Source of the DNA: a virus
Strand: one strand, 5' to 3'
Length of the DNA stretch: 28,982 bases
Virus record (IMG/VR): IMGVR_UViG_3300049825_000379
Location: 1 to 28,982 of that record
Below are positions 8,504 through 15,956 of this stretch, piece after piece. A program made the position numbers and the translations under genes. The notes below the pieces were generated by a model. The model saw only the letters and a program-made list of their open reading frames with translations. It was not told the origin of the DNA and did no database searches. Every line of letters begins with the position of its first letter. The first letter of the stretch is position 1.

Positions 8504-9055
8504 TTATGAGAGGGGGTTGAGTACCACGAAACCTACCTTCGTTTCCGCCGTCGCGTTAGCCGTGAACCTGATGATGAACGAGCCGGCCGAACACACAACG
8601 TTCTTGATGAGAGCGGTGGTGTCGTTGGTCAGAATGGTGGGAATGACAACGGAATTGGCGGTCACCAAGCTATTCGTCACAGTCACCGTGGAGTTGCCCG
8701 CCGCGATATTCACGGAGCCAAGGGCCTTGTTTATCGTCTGGTTTCCGGTGGTTCCGCCAGCCGTGATCGTTGCATCGATGCGCAGCTGGGTCAGGAACAT
8801 TGTGCCGAAAGGAAAGGCCGCAGCGCCCCAATTGTAGCTGGCGCCGTTGGGCGGATAGCCCTGCGTGCCGTCGAAATTGACCGCTGCAATGCCGCCCCCA
8901 GCAATGCCGAACGTGTTCCCGCCGGGGCGGTAGAAGCCGGTGTCCGGGTCGCTGGCGAAGGTGCCGGATGGCAGGCTGAAAGTGCCGTCGGCGAACTTCG
9001 CCTGCCCGGTAAAGGTAGGTGCAATCGTGGTGCGGCGCGCGCTTGCGGACCTCAT
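8504..9055 (-). CDS. Tail-fibre-like protein
   Basis: The 183-residue protein carries the segment SDPDTGFYRPGGNTFGIAGG near residues 34-55, a motif repeated widely in phage tail fibres and spikes where short beta strands form triple-stranded shafts. The rest is Thr-, Asn-, Val- and Gly-rich with beta character. ATG overlaps the stop of the upstream gene (ATGA), indicating coupling. It is short for a full receptor-binding protein, so it may be an adaptor, a shaft fragment or a head fibre. A 73-base gap with AGGAGG separates it from the next gene. Confidence 0.65.
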   Translation of the reverse strand: MRSASARRTTIAPTFTGQAKFADGTFSLPSGTFASDPDTGFYRPGGNTFGIAGGGIAAVNFDGTQGYPPNGASYNWGAAAFPFGTMFLTQLRIDATITAGGTTGNQTINKALGSVNIAAGNSTVTVTNSLVTANSVVIPTILTNDTTALIKNVVCSAGSFIIRFTANATAETKVGFVVLNPLS

Positions 9056-9363
9056 GAGTCACCATTCCCGGGCGAAACAATCAACGATTGCGCAGCCGTC
9101 CCTGAGATGGTGGAGATGAAGACCGTGGCTTGTTCGGGCAGCGAAATCAGCTTGCAATGGCCAGGCTGAACTGGATAGCTGGCCGCCACCGTTGCTGCGC
9201 TACCTGCTGCCAACGCAACGCGGACATACACGATATCGGTGTTGGTGTCCGGCGCGTTAAGCTCCATCTGTTTGGCGCGGACGGTTGTGACTTCAACGGT
9301 CGCACTGGCAACGCCAACGGCAAGTGTGGTACTGCCTTGGTCATTCGGGGTAAAAGCACTCAT
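9052..9363 (-). CDS. Small phage head or tail accessory protein
   Basis: The 103-residue protein is beta-rich and Ala-, Val- and Thr-rich (segments such as TTLAVGVASATVEV), with no catalytic motif or membrane segment. It overlaps the portal stop and the fibre-like start by ATGA at both ends, placing it firmly in the virion operon. The composition fits a small jelly-roll-type accessory protein such as a head fibre or decoration subunit, but this is inferred only from composition and position. Confidence 0.65.
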   Translation of the reverse strand: MSAFTPNDQGSTTLAVGVASATVEVTTVRAKQMELNAPDTNTDIVYVRVALAAGSAATVAASYPVQPGHCKLISLPEQATVFISTISGTAAQSLIVSPGNGDS

Positions 9364-11582
9364 GGCAGGGTCTCTTGTTCTTCAAGCTCTTCCCCGGGCT
9401 GCCGTTGCATGTGGGCCGCAATGGCGCTGTCAACGCGCGTCATGACCTCTTTTTCAAGCGCGAGGATACGCTCCCGATAGTCCAATTGCAATTCGGCCTT
9501 CTCAAGGTCTTTCTGCTTCAGTTGGGCATCCTTCGCGGCAAGCTGCGCCTGGTGCTCGGCGTCCTTCACCTTCGCCTCACGCTCACCGAGCTCCTGCTCC
9601 TTCTGCTGGATCATCTGCTGGGCTTTCTTTTGCTCCACTGACTCGCCGCTTTCGTCGCTGCCCCACTCATCAAGTGCTTGCTCAAGAGACGAGCCCACGC
9701 GAAACGCACGCGTACCGAACATCAGGAGCTCCTTCGCCACCGTCAGCGGCATGGTGCCCTGCTGCACGGCTTGCGCGAGCATCGGGAAGAGGTTGCCCAA
9801 GGCTTGGAGGAATTCCGTGCGCGCCTGCTTCTCGGCATCCGCGTCCGCCTGGATTGTCGAATCGGTTTCGATATCGATCTTGAAGCCGCGCAGCTTGTCG
9901 TTGCGCAGGATGCCCAAGACTTCCTCCCATGTGGGCATCTCGAGCTTTTTCTTTTCCTCAGGCGACAGCGGAGGCACTTGCGGCGCGGGTGGCTGTTGCT
10001 GGCCTTGGCCTGTTGCCTGCTGCTGTTGCGCCTGCGCTGCCTGCTGCTCCATCGCTTGTCGCGCTTGAATGGCCTGCTGCTTCTCCGCCTGCGTCGAAAA
10101 CAAGTCCACGCCGGAGATTAGGGCCATGGTCTGCTCGCTGAAGTGCTCGGCGATGATCTCGGCCTTCAAGCGGATCAGGTCACGCGCGAACTCGGCGAAG
10201 CGCTGCTTGCGCGCCTGAAGGCGAAGGCCTGCCCATTGGCCCTTGATGCGCTGGGCCGTCGCCGTCTCGGATGCCTGCGAAGAACCCCGGATGATGTCCG
10301 CGATGCCGGTGATCTCGTAGATGATTTGCTTGGTCTGCTCACGGTAGCTGTAAAGCTGCAAGATGACCTGGGCAATCTTGTCGAGCGGAGCCTCGGCGAG
10401 CAATTTCTCGAGCCCGCCGTCCTGCATGAATTGCTGGAACTCCTCGATAGGCACGAAGCAGTTATCGGACGCAGCATTCGCCACGTCGCCGAGCGTGTTG
10501 GCGTACTTTTGCGCGTAGACCCCGCGGCGCTTCAGGGCGGCGATGAGAATCTGGATGCGCTGGCTGATGTTGTCGAGCTCGAGCGCCAGGTCCTGGTACA
10601 TGCAGTACTCAGGGATCGGGATCATCGTGCGGTTCGTGCTGACCGTCCAAATCGGCTTCGGATTAGGGAACATCCCTTCGAGATGCAGGGGGTCATCCTC
10701 GACGGGCATGAGGAATTGCGAGGCCCCCTCAGACACAAAGAAGCGCTTGCGGGCGCGCTTGTCCCAACCCTCCCACACCCGCACCGTGTTGCAGCCTTCC
10801 TGGGTGTCGACCTCGGAGCCGTTGATGTTCTCTTTGTTCTGGTAGGTAAGGCTGGCAGCCACATCCGGACCGAATTGAATCCGAACCTCTTCCTCCGTCA
10901 TGTCGATGGCGTAGGCCACCCACCACACCTTGTCGTAGCGCTTGACCCTGGACATCGCGAACATGTCCCACTGGATGTAGGCGCACGTCGCCTCCTCGTA
11001 GACCTTGCGGTCCTGCATGACCGGCTTGCCGTCAGGTCCGATGACGGGCTGACCCGACTCATCGTTCACAGGCTCGGGCTGAAAGTACGGCTTGTAGACG
11101 GCCCGCGCGACTGCGAAGCCGGGCAGGAGCGTGTCCTCGTTGCAGGCACCAAGCACGGCACCGAAGTCGTAGTCCGGCTTGGGCTCGATGCTGTAGCTCA
11201 CACAACGCTGCAGAACATCCGCCGCCACACGCCCGACCACATCTTTGTCGGCGAAGCGACGGCGCACATCGGGAATAGGCGAGTTCGAGTACACCGCGCT
11301 GCGCAGTGTCTCCACGTTGGCGTAGAGGATGTTGAAGCGCACGCCGCCAGAGTTGGAGCTGGATACTATTGCGCCGGCAGCGTTGGCGGTGTCGCGCTCA
11401 TCCCGGTACCGTTCCTCAACCTTGCGAGCTCGCTTGTAGTAGGGCTCCCAATGCTTGCAAGAGCGACCGATCTCCTTCACCCACCAATCGGCGGTCTTGT
11501 ACGCATCACCCTCTTTCGTGGCCGCGGGTTCCTCGGCCCCCTTGGCGCTTAAATCCGCCCGCTGCCCTGTTGGTTTTTCCAT
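9360..11582 (-). CDS. Portal protein, P22-like
   Basis: The protein is about 740 residues from ATG 11582, which overlaps the 3' end of the terminase gene by 34 bases. The frame also opens further upstream to 11705, but that part only shadows the terminase gene. The core contains the portal-type region ITGIADIIRGSSQASETATA followed by QRIKGQWAGLRLQARKQRF, characteristic of P22-like portals. A Gln-rich insert and a C-terminal Glu/Lys/Ala/Gln coiled coil (about the last 110 residues) recall the P22 barrel extension. It forms the dodecameric vertex that docks the terminase and passes DNA. Length and position next to TerL support the call. Confidence 0.9.
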   Translation of the reverse strand: MEKPTGQRADLSAKGAEEPAATKEGDAYKTADWWVKEIGRSCKHWEPYYKRARKVEERYRDERDTANAAGAIVSSSNSGGVRFNILYANVETLRSAVYSNSPIPDVRRRFADKDVVGRVAADVLQRCVSYSIEPKPDYDFGAVLGACNEDTLLPGFAVARAVYKPYFQPEPVNDESGQPVIGPDGKPVMQDRKVYEEATCAYIQWDMFAMSRVKRYDKVWWVAYAIDMTEEEVRIQFGPDVAASLTYQNKENINGSEVDTQEGCNTVRVWEGWDKRARKRFFVSEGASQFLMPVEDDPLHLEGMFPNPKPIWTVSTNRTMIPIPEYCMYQDLALELDNISQRIQILIAALKRRGVYAQKYANTLGDVANAASDNCFVPIEEFQQFMQDGGLEKLLAEAPLDKIAQVILQLYSYREQTKQIIYEITGIADIIRGSSQASETATAQRIKGQWAGLRLQARKQRFAEFARDLIRLKAEIIAEHFSEQTMALISGVDLFSTQAEKQQAIQARQAMEQQAAQAQQQQATGQGQQQPPAPQVPPLSPEEKKKLEMPTWEEVLGILRNDKLRGFKIDIETDSTIQADADAEKQARTEFLQALGNLFPMLAQAVQQGTMPLTVAKELLMFGTRAFRVGSSLEQALDEWGSDESGESVEQKKAQQMIQQKEQELGEREAKVKDAEHQAQLAAKDAQLKQKDLEKAELQLDYRERILALEKEVMTRVDSAIAAHMQRQPGEELEEQETLP

Positions 11583-13093
11583 TGCTGTACATGCCTTTCG
11601 GTGAGTTCGCCCAAGGTGGGCTGACGGACATTGACCTCTGGTAAGCGCGGGTATACCACAGGTTTGGGCTTTACCCAAGGGCGCGACATGCAGGCGTAGC
11701 GCCACTCGTCGGCGGCGTGGTCTTCGCCGTCAGTGTCGACATCCTCCGCGCGGTGCTCGTCGTGCATCAGCGACGGGATGGTGCGGATGGAGTCCGTGCA
11801 GGTGTCAAAGACGAAGAGCATGGGCACGCCATCGAAGCCCGTGATGCGGTCGCTCATCTGCTGCCAGCCTGCGATGCGCGCGTTGTCGGCGGGGATAAAG
11901 TTCACGGTCTGGTCTTCGTTGTAAATCTGCTCGGCGATGGATGGTCCGCCCTCTTGCTTGAAGCATGCCGGGTCGGCGACCGAGTAGGCGTAGGACTCGC
12001 CCTTGTCCAAGAGGCGCCCGCGCTCGTCACGGATCACGCCGGAGCGCTCGGCGATGCCGGCCGCAATCTCGGAGTTTTTCAGCTTCAGGCCCACGTTCGC
12101 CATGATTGCGCCGTCGGGAGTCTTACGCACGCCGTACCACTCGCGGTACCGCACCAGCGCGCCACGTGGCAGCAAGCGGCCATCGTCCAGCGTCATGTCG
12201 TCGCCCACGACTGCCCACCAGCCCACAGAGAAGGGCCGCGCGGAGCCCCAGTCGAATGAGCGAAAGCGCGTCCAGTCGGCGGGGATGGTGAAGGGCGGAA
12301 TCTCGTGGACCGCGGAGGCGTAGGTGTCGAAGAAGGCGCCCTCGATTGCCCCCCAGTCGCCGTCCAGCATGGCCTTGACCAGTGCCGCAGAGCCCAGGCC
12401 AGCCAGGCGGTCAAGGTAGTCCGGATCGTCGTTCAGCAGCGTGGGGTTGTCGCGCAGCAGCGCCTTGATGTACTGCCGCTTCATGCCGCCCTCTGACTTG
12501 GGCATCTGGCGGATTTCCCCGTCGCGCGCTCCGTCGACAAAGGAGACCTTCACCCACGTGTGTCCGATGTTGCCAGGGTTCGAGCCGCACACGATACGCG
12601 GGAAACGACTTGCGATTGCAGCCGGGAGCTTCATGCCCACCATACGCACGCGGCCTCGCAGGAAGCGGTAGATGATTTCGGTGAAGTGGGTGAGCTCGTC
12701 AATGAGCAGGACGTGAATCTCAGCGCCCTGGTACTTGAAGCGGTGCTTCTCCTCTTGGCAGTGGCAGAGGTAGATTTTCGATCCGTTCCAGAGGAAGCGA
12801 ATCTCGCCCTCCACGATCTCGACCAAGCGCTCATTCACCCACGGCGCGAGAAGCGCGCGGAAGCCCTTTGGGCCCTCGACGTGGTTCTTTACCAGATCGT
12901 CGCTGATGCGGCGGAAAAGATAGACCTGAAGGCCGGGGATGGCGAAGCACCAGAGGATCGCTAGCACGCGAAGGAGGAATGATTTGCCTGGGCCAGCGGC
13001 ACCACCAAAGAGGATTTCAGTTGCTTCTGACTGGTACACGTCAACTTGACGAGGGTGCAGCCCAACGTCGAGCGTGGCAACCTCAGTGACCAC
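11549..13093 (-). CDS. terL: Terminase large subunit
   Basis: This 514-residue ATPase/nuclease drives DNA packaging. The Walker A motif is GGAAGPGKS (residues 30-38), Walker B is VLLIDE (128-133) and the coupling motif is CGSNPGN (169-175). The C-terminal RNase H-like nuclease domain shows acidic residues in FDWGSARP (Asp281), SVADPAC (Asp374) and a late DxxDEW-like segment, as expected for the metal site. GTG at 13093 follows the TerS stop by 6 bases. The length is normal for the family, and all motifs needed for activity are visible. Confidence 0.95.
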   Translation of the reverse strand: MVTEVATLDVGLHPRQVDVYQSEATEILFGGAAGPGKSFLLRVLAILWCFAIPGLQVYLFRRISDDLVKNHVEGPKGFRALLAPWVNERLVEIVEGEIRFLWNGSKIYLCHCQEEKHRFKYQGAEIHVLLIDELTHFTEIIYRFLRGRVRMVGMKLPAAIASRFPRIVCGSNPGNIGHTWVKVSFVDGARDGEIRQMPKSEGGMKRQYIKALLRDNPTLLNDDPDYLDRLAGLGSAALVKAMLDGDWGAIEGAFFDTYASAVHEIPPFTIPADWTRFRSFDWGSARPFSVGWWAVVGDDMTLDDGRLLPRGALVRYREWYGVRKTPDGAIMANVGLKLKNSEIAAGIAERSGVIRDERGRLLDKGESYAYSVADPACFKQEGGPSIAEQIYNEDQTVNFIPADNARIAGWQQMSDRITGFDGVPMLFVFDTCTDSIRTIPSLMHDEHRAEDVDTDGEDHAADEWRYACMSRPWVKPKPVVYPRLPEVNVRQPTLGELTERHVQQWKNQQGSGRI

Positions 13094-13099
13094 GGCCGC

Positions 13100-13408
13100 T
13101 TATTCCGACTTGACCATGCCGCCCAGCACGAGGTTGATTTCAGGCACTACGGTGACCTTCGCTTCCATGTCCATGGTCAGTTTCGGCTTGCCATCCAGCC
13201 GGTCACCAATCTCCTTGATCGCTGCCTGGTCACCTTCAAGCGCCATGGCAATCGTCTTGTTGGCGATCTTCAGCAGAGCGTGGCCGCGCTCGATGCCAGC
13301 CTTCTTGTCCTCGTACTGCTTCAGCGCCTTGTCGAGCGCGTCGCCCCAAGGCTTGCCCTTGCTCGCATTCTGGTTGCCCGGCTGAGCGCCAATCTTCTTG
13401 CCCGCCAT
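13100..13408 (-). CDS. terS: Probable terminase small subunit
   Basis: ATG at 13408 (or the adjacent ATG at 13411) follows AGGAG; the longer reading upstream has no ribosome binding site and runs through a hairpin. The roughly 102-residue protein starts with a basic segment (AGKKIGAQPGNQNASKGKPW). It continues with helices and the motif MALEGDQAAIKEIGDRLDGK, common in small terminase-like proteins that recognise the packaging site. Its position just upstream of terL supports the call. It is shorter than many TerS proteins and lacks an obvious HTH. Confidence 0.75.
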   Translation of the reverse strand: MAGKKIGAQPGNQNASKGKPWGDALDKALKQYEDKKAGIERGHALLKIANKTIAMALEGDQAAIKEIGDRLDGKPKLTMDMEAKVTVVPEINLVLGGMVKSE

Positions 13409-13428
13409 CATCGCTCCTGAGGAAAAGT

Positions 13429-13450
13429 GCCGGGAGCCTGAGCCCCCGGC
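13429..13450 (-). terminator. Hairpin between regulatory genes and terS
   Basis: On the minus strand GCCGGG and CCCGGC enclose a 10-base loop and are followed by ACTTTTCC. This resembles a weak intrinsic terminator or attenuator placed directly before the terS ribosome binding site. The T tract is short, so partial readthrough into the virion operon would be expected. It could instead only structure the leader. Confidence 0.4.
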
Positions 13451-13458
13451 TAATCGGC

Positions 13459-13505
13459 CGCACATCGCAAATGTGCGATGCATGCTACGGGAAAGGAAGC
13501 ATGCA
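13459..13505. repeat. Overlapping inverted repeats upstream of terS
   Basis: Three perfect inverted repeats share this stretch: CGCACAT/ATGTGCG (13459-13477), CATCGCA/TGCGATG (13463-13480) and TGCATGCT/AGCATGCA (13479-13505, 11-base loop). The first two are mutually exclusive as hairpins. Such sites next to terS are candidates for the TerS-binding packaging site or for an operator. The symmetry is read directly from the sequence; the function is inferred. Confidence 0.6.
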
Positions 13506-13547
13506 CGGACGCGATGTTGCGATAAAAAGCCCTGAGTCGTCAAGAAG

Positions 13548-13594
13548 GTTTGTGACAAACGACAAGTTTTTGAGCGAAATGACGTTTTGCGTCA
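13548..13594. promoter_or_regulatory. Two short palindromes, possible operators
   Basis: GTTTGT-G-ACAAAC (13548-13560) and TGACG-TTTTG-CGTCA (13580-13594) are perfect inverted repeats in the gap between the XRE regulator and terS. Their size suits dimeric HTH regulators, and the XRE protein is encoded right beside them. No convincing promoter hexamers were found nearby. Confidence 0.4.
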
Positions 13595-13631
13595 CATTGG
13601 CTGAAGGTGTTGAGGGGGATGATTTTGTGAT

Positions 13632-13835
13632 TTATATCGATGACTCCCGACGCTGACGCCGGAAGGGCAGGCGCTCAAGCCCGGCCAGATGCCGGTAGAG
13701 GCGCAGGAACGCGGGCGGCATGGCGGCAACGCCGCGCTCCCAGTCCTGCCATGTGCGGCGGCCAACCCCGATCAGGTCAGCCGCCTGTTCTTGCGTGTGA
13801 CCGGTCAAATCACGAGATGCGCGGGGTTCGGCCAT
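13632..13835 (-). CDS. Small XRE-type helix-turn-helix regulator
   Basis: The 67-residue protein contains a compact XRE/Cro-type HTH: TQEQAADLIGVGRRTWQDWE (residues about 14-33) followed by AAMPPAFLRLYRHLAG. That covers the turn, the recognition helix and the stabilising helix of phage regulators that bind DNA as dimers. ATG lies just after the stop of the 13838-14038 gene. It is transcribed toward the virion operon and flanked by palindromes on both sides, so it may control late gene expression or its own promoter at about 14250. The target is inferred, not shown. Confidence 0.8.
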   Translation of the reverse strand: MAEPRASRDLTGHTQEQAADLIGVGRRTWQDWERGVAAMPPAFLRLYRHLAGLERLPFRRQRRESSI

Positions 13836-13837
13836 GC

Positions 13838-14038
13838 TCAGCGCTCGGTGTGATACGAATGAAGGATTTCTTCGAGCAGGACTTCGTGCTCTTCGGTGTA
13901 GTCACCGTTCGGCATCAAGGTCTTGACGCGGATGCCGTCTTTGGAGAGCGAGACCAGCAGCGCATCGTGTTTTTCGTTGGTGTCGCGGTCAACATAAACA
14001 ACGTTGGTTGGGGAGGCAAAGAGTTTTGTTTTTTTCAT
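13838..14038 (-). CDS. Small unknown phage protein
   Basis: A 66-residue charged protein (MKKTKLFASPTNVVYVDRDT onward) with short beta-type segments and a C-terminal acidic helix (EEHEVLLEEILHS). I recognise no family. AAGGGA precedes the ATG, and the gene sits between the 54-residue gene and the XRE regulator, so all three probably share the promoter near 14257-14285. Confidence 0.7.
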   Translation of the reverse strand: MKKTKLFASPTNVVYVDRDTNEKHDALLVSLSKDGIRVKTLMPNGDYTEEHEVLLEEILHSYHTER

Positions 14039-14053
14039 TTTGGCATCCCTTGG

Positions 14054-14218
14054 CTAGAGTTGAACTTGGCCGACTTTACCGGTCCAGTATGCGACTGCTG
14101 GCTTGTGACCTTCGATGAAGGCGCGCGCAAATTTGTTATCGCCGACGATCTTGGCTGTGGGAAGCGAAACAGTAACTGCATCTTGCCACTGCTTGAAGGT
14201 TTTAAAGGTTGCGTTCAT
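14054..14218 (-). CDS. 54-residue unknown protein, first gene after a regulated promoter
   Basis: ATG at 14218-14216 follows AGGAG at 8 bases and opens a 54-codon frame ending TAG. The protein starts MNATFKTFKQWQDAVTVSLP and is slightly basic, with no recognised domain. It is the first gene downstream of a well-formed sigma70-type promoter, with a leader of about 32 bases. The strong ribosome binding site and the precise fit of promoter, leader and frame make it likely to be real despite its size. Confidence 0.7.
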   Translation of the reverse strand: MNATFKTFKQWQDAVTVSLPTAKIVGDNKFARAFIEGHKPAVAYWTGKVGQVQL

Positions 14219-14669
14219 GTTGTTTCTCCTGGTTGTGGTGCGTTGTTGATGACTGCATTGTGCACGGAGTCCGTGCGCACGTCAACAACTTTCGATTGTG
14301 CACTGCAACCAAGAGCGGGCAGTGAGTTAACAATATGAATCCCATGATTTTTTCGGAGTTGGGGCTTCGATGAAGAAAAAAGAACCCTCCCCGCTTTTTT
14401 CTGAGGGCGTGTTTGGCGCTTGGCTTTTTGGCCGGTCTGCTTCCCTTTCGGGTGACCTTGGGCGCTTCATGGTTGCCGGCCTCAGGCCAGGCGAAACCGC
14501 TCCGGGGTTCAGAGCCACGTACCGCTTTTTGCTCATGCGCTGCGGTTTCGCGCGCCGCCATGATAGCTTGAAGTGTGCCCTGCTGGTCAAACCCTGGGGG
14601 CACGCTCAGGGTGGAGAACCTGCGCATTTACCCGTGCGCAGCCATCGCCAGCCGATGGTAAGTGCGGGT
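14219..14669. other. 450-base region with regulatory sites but no convincing gene
   Basis: Apart from the promoter and palindrome at 14257-14285, this gap holds a second copy of ATTGTGCAC near 14294-14302, an 8-bp AT-rich inverted repeat (GAAAAAAG/CTTTTTTC, around 14375-14402) that might act as a weak terminator, and a CCATCG/CGATGG hairpin near 14644-14660. Minus-strand frames of up to 141 codons cross it, but they compete with frames of similar length and lack a good ribosome binding site. A basic protein starting near 14562 (MAARETAAHEQ) cannot be excluded. Confidence 0.5.
14257..14285 (-). promoter_or_regulatory. Sigma70-type promoter with a palindrome in its spacer
   Basis: On the minus strand TTGACG (14285-14280) and CACAAT (14262-14257) are separated by 17 bases. 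The perfect inverted repeat GCACGGA-G-TCCGTGC (14262-14276) fills almost the whole spacer and touches the -10 element. A repressor bound there would block RNA polymerase. Transcription would start near 14250 and serve the 54-residue gene, the 66-residue gene and the XRE regulator. The likely repressor is a phage HTH protein; which one is unknown. Confidence 0.68.
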
Positions 14670-15092
14670 TCAGATTCGAAGCTGGGCGATCATCACGCGA
14701 AGTTGTTCACGGGCGGCCATGGCGCGATTGGTGAGCATGTTGACGCGCGCCTCGATCTCGGAGATAGGGGGCGCAGTTTCGCTTGGAGCTGAGGCCGCAG
14801 AATCGTTGATGCTGACAGAAACGGGCTGAATTCGAACCGAGAGGGCATCGATGGACGAGACCACTTCGGAGAGGGCGTAGTCCAGGCCGTCGATGGTGTC
14901 CTGCACGGTCGGGCGCTTTACCTCTGGCGGCGGAAGGTCGAACGCTGACGATGGGGGCGGCGGCATGCGATCCACGCCAAGCCATCTTGCAACCATCTCC
15001 GGCGACAGGCCTCGCTGGATCGGGACCATTTTCGGCACCCGCTTTTTCGCTGGGGTCTTCGGTGCCACTTTCTTCGCTTTTCTGGTGCTCAT
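14670..15092 (-). CDS. Unknown phage protein, basic N-terminus and helical C-terminus
   Basis: The 140-residue protein begins with a Lys-rich stretch (STRKAKKVAPKTPAKKRVPK), has a central Pro-rich segment (MPPPPSSAFDLPPPEVKRP), and ends with helices that could form a coiled coil (SEIEARVNMLTNRAMAAREQ). A strong AGGAGGT precedes the ATG. It follows the resolvase in the replication operon, and the basic tail suggests nucleic-acid contact, but no family is recognised. Confidence 0.68.
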   Translation of the reverse strand: MSTRKAKKVAPKTPAKKRVPKMVPIQRGLSPEMVARWLGVDRMPPPPSSAFDLPPPEVKRPTVQDTIDGLDYALSEVVSSIDALSVRIQPVSVSINDSAASAPSETAPPISEIEARVNMLTNRAMAAREQLRVMIAQLRI

Positions 15093-15130
15093 TTCGATGT
15101 ACCTCCTGTGGTTTGGGCGTGATCGCCCGG

Positions 15131-15667
15131 TTAGAACGGCAGCGCGTCAAAGTCTTCGCGCGGCTTGTTGATTTTTTCGACCTTCGATGGAGGCTCCACT
15201 ACGACTAGTGGTTTACCCGTAGCGCACATCAGAACGGCGATGGCATCGGCCTCATTGTGGTCTTGAGGGTTGAACCCGAGCTGCGCCGCGCGGACCATCA
15301 TCTCCTGCTTCGTCGCGCGCCCGGAGCCCGTGAAGGCTTTCTTAACCGTACCCGAGTGGAACTGCTCGACGGTGATTCCGCGGGCATCGGCGGCCATGTA
15401 GAGCACCGCCAGGAACCCGCCGCGCACTTCAGCTGTGCCGCCGTGATCGTTGGGCGCGGAGAAGGCCTTCTCGACCGCGATGCGCCGGATGTTCGGATAG
15501 CGGTCGAAGGCGCAGCGCAGCCAGTCGGAGAAGCGCGCGAAGCGGCGCCCGGGCTCCGTGGCCTTGTGCGCGAAGGTTTCGGTGCCGGATTCGACCTTGC
15601 CATCAGGGCGCAGAACCGCCCAGCCGGTGACGGTCGCGAGATCGAGGGCCAGCACGGCTTTAGACAT
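15131..15667 (-). CDS. RuvC-like Holliday-junction resolvase
   Basis: From ATG 15667 the 178-residue protein starts MSKAVLALDLATVTGWAVL, the first RuvC strand with catalytic Asp9. Glu66 in RRIAVEKAF and the Asp pair in PQDHNEADAIAV (about 136 and 141) complete the RNase H-fold metal site. The ATG overlaps the stop of the upstream HTH gene by 8 bases; a longer upstream frame has no support. Phage enzymes of this type cut branched DNA made during replication or recombination, clearing it for packaging. All catalytic residues are present. Confidence 0.87.
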   Translation of the reverse strand: MSKAVLALDLATVTGWAVLRPDGKVESGTETFAHKATEPGRRFARFSDWLRCAFDRYPNIRRIAVEKAFSAPNDHGGTAEVRGGFLAVLYMAADARGITVEQFHSGTVKKAFTGSGRATKQEMMVRAAQLGFNPQDHNEADAIAVLMCATGKPLVVVEPPSKVEKINKPREDFDALPF

Positions 15668-15956
15668 GGCGCCAGGTCCTGCGGCTGATGACGTGCTGGA
15701 CGGTAGCCACCACGACTTGCAGGTCAAGTTGCTCGCGTATCTCGAAGGCGACGAAGCCTGCAGTGGCCATCGTGCGGATGCTGCGCACCTGGTCTGGCGT
15801 TAGCTTTGCCGCGGGCGACCACGGCGGGCGCTCAGCGAGGGTGCGCTCGCGCTCCAGCGCCTGCAGCGCGATCTGTTGCGACATTGCTTGGCGGGCGGCG
15901 AATTCGGCAGCGTTTCGAGAACGCAGTTCGGCGAGGCGATCTTGGGCGTAGCTCAT
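15660..15956 (-). CDS. Small helix-turn-helix DNA-binding protein
   Basis: ATG 15956 overlaps the helicase stop (ATGA). The 98-residue protein has an N-terminal charged helix (YAQDRLAELRSRNAAEFAAR). Its C-terminal HTH (LTPDQVRSIRTMATAGFVAF followed by IREQLDLQV and HVISRRTWRHV) resembles the DNA-binding tail of phage HNH endonucleases and related small regulators, but there is no HNH nuclease part. It probably binds DNA within the replication module. Longer upstream starts would overlap the helicase and lack a ribosome binding site. Confidence 0.72.
   Translation of the reverse strand: MSYAQDRLAELRSRNAAEFAARQAMSQQIALQALERERTLAERPPWSPAAKLTPDQVRSIRTMATAGFVAFEIREQLDLQVVVATVQHVISRRTWRHV

Noticed and set aside
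10143-11552. 469-codon plus-strand frame
   Set aside because: Antisense to the portal gene, with a Leu/Arg/Asp/His-rich shadow composition and no ribosome binding site.
14202-14627. 141-codon minus-strand frame in the regulatory gap
   Set aside because: No good ribosome binding site, equally long competing frames, and it runs through the promoter and palindrome into the 54-residue gene.
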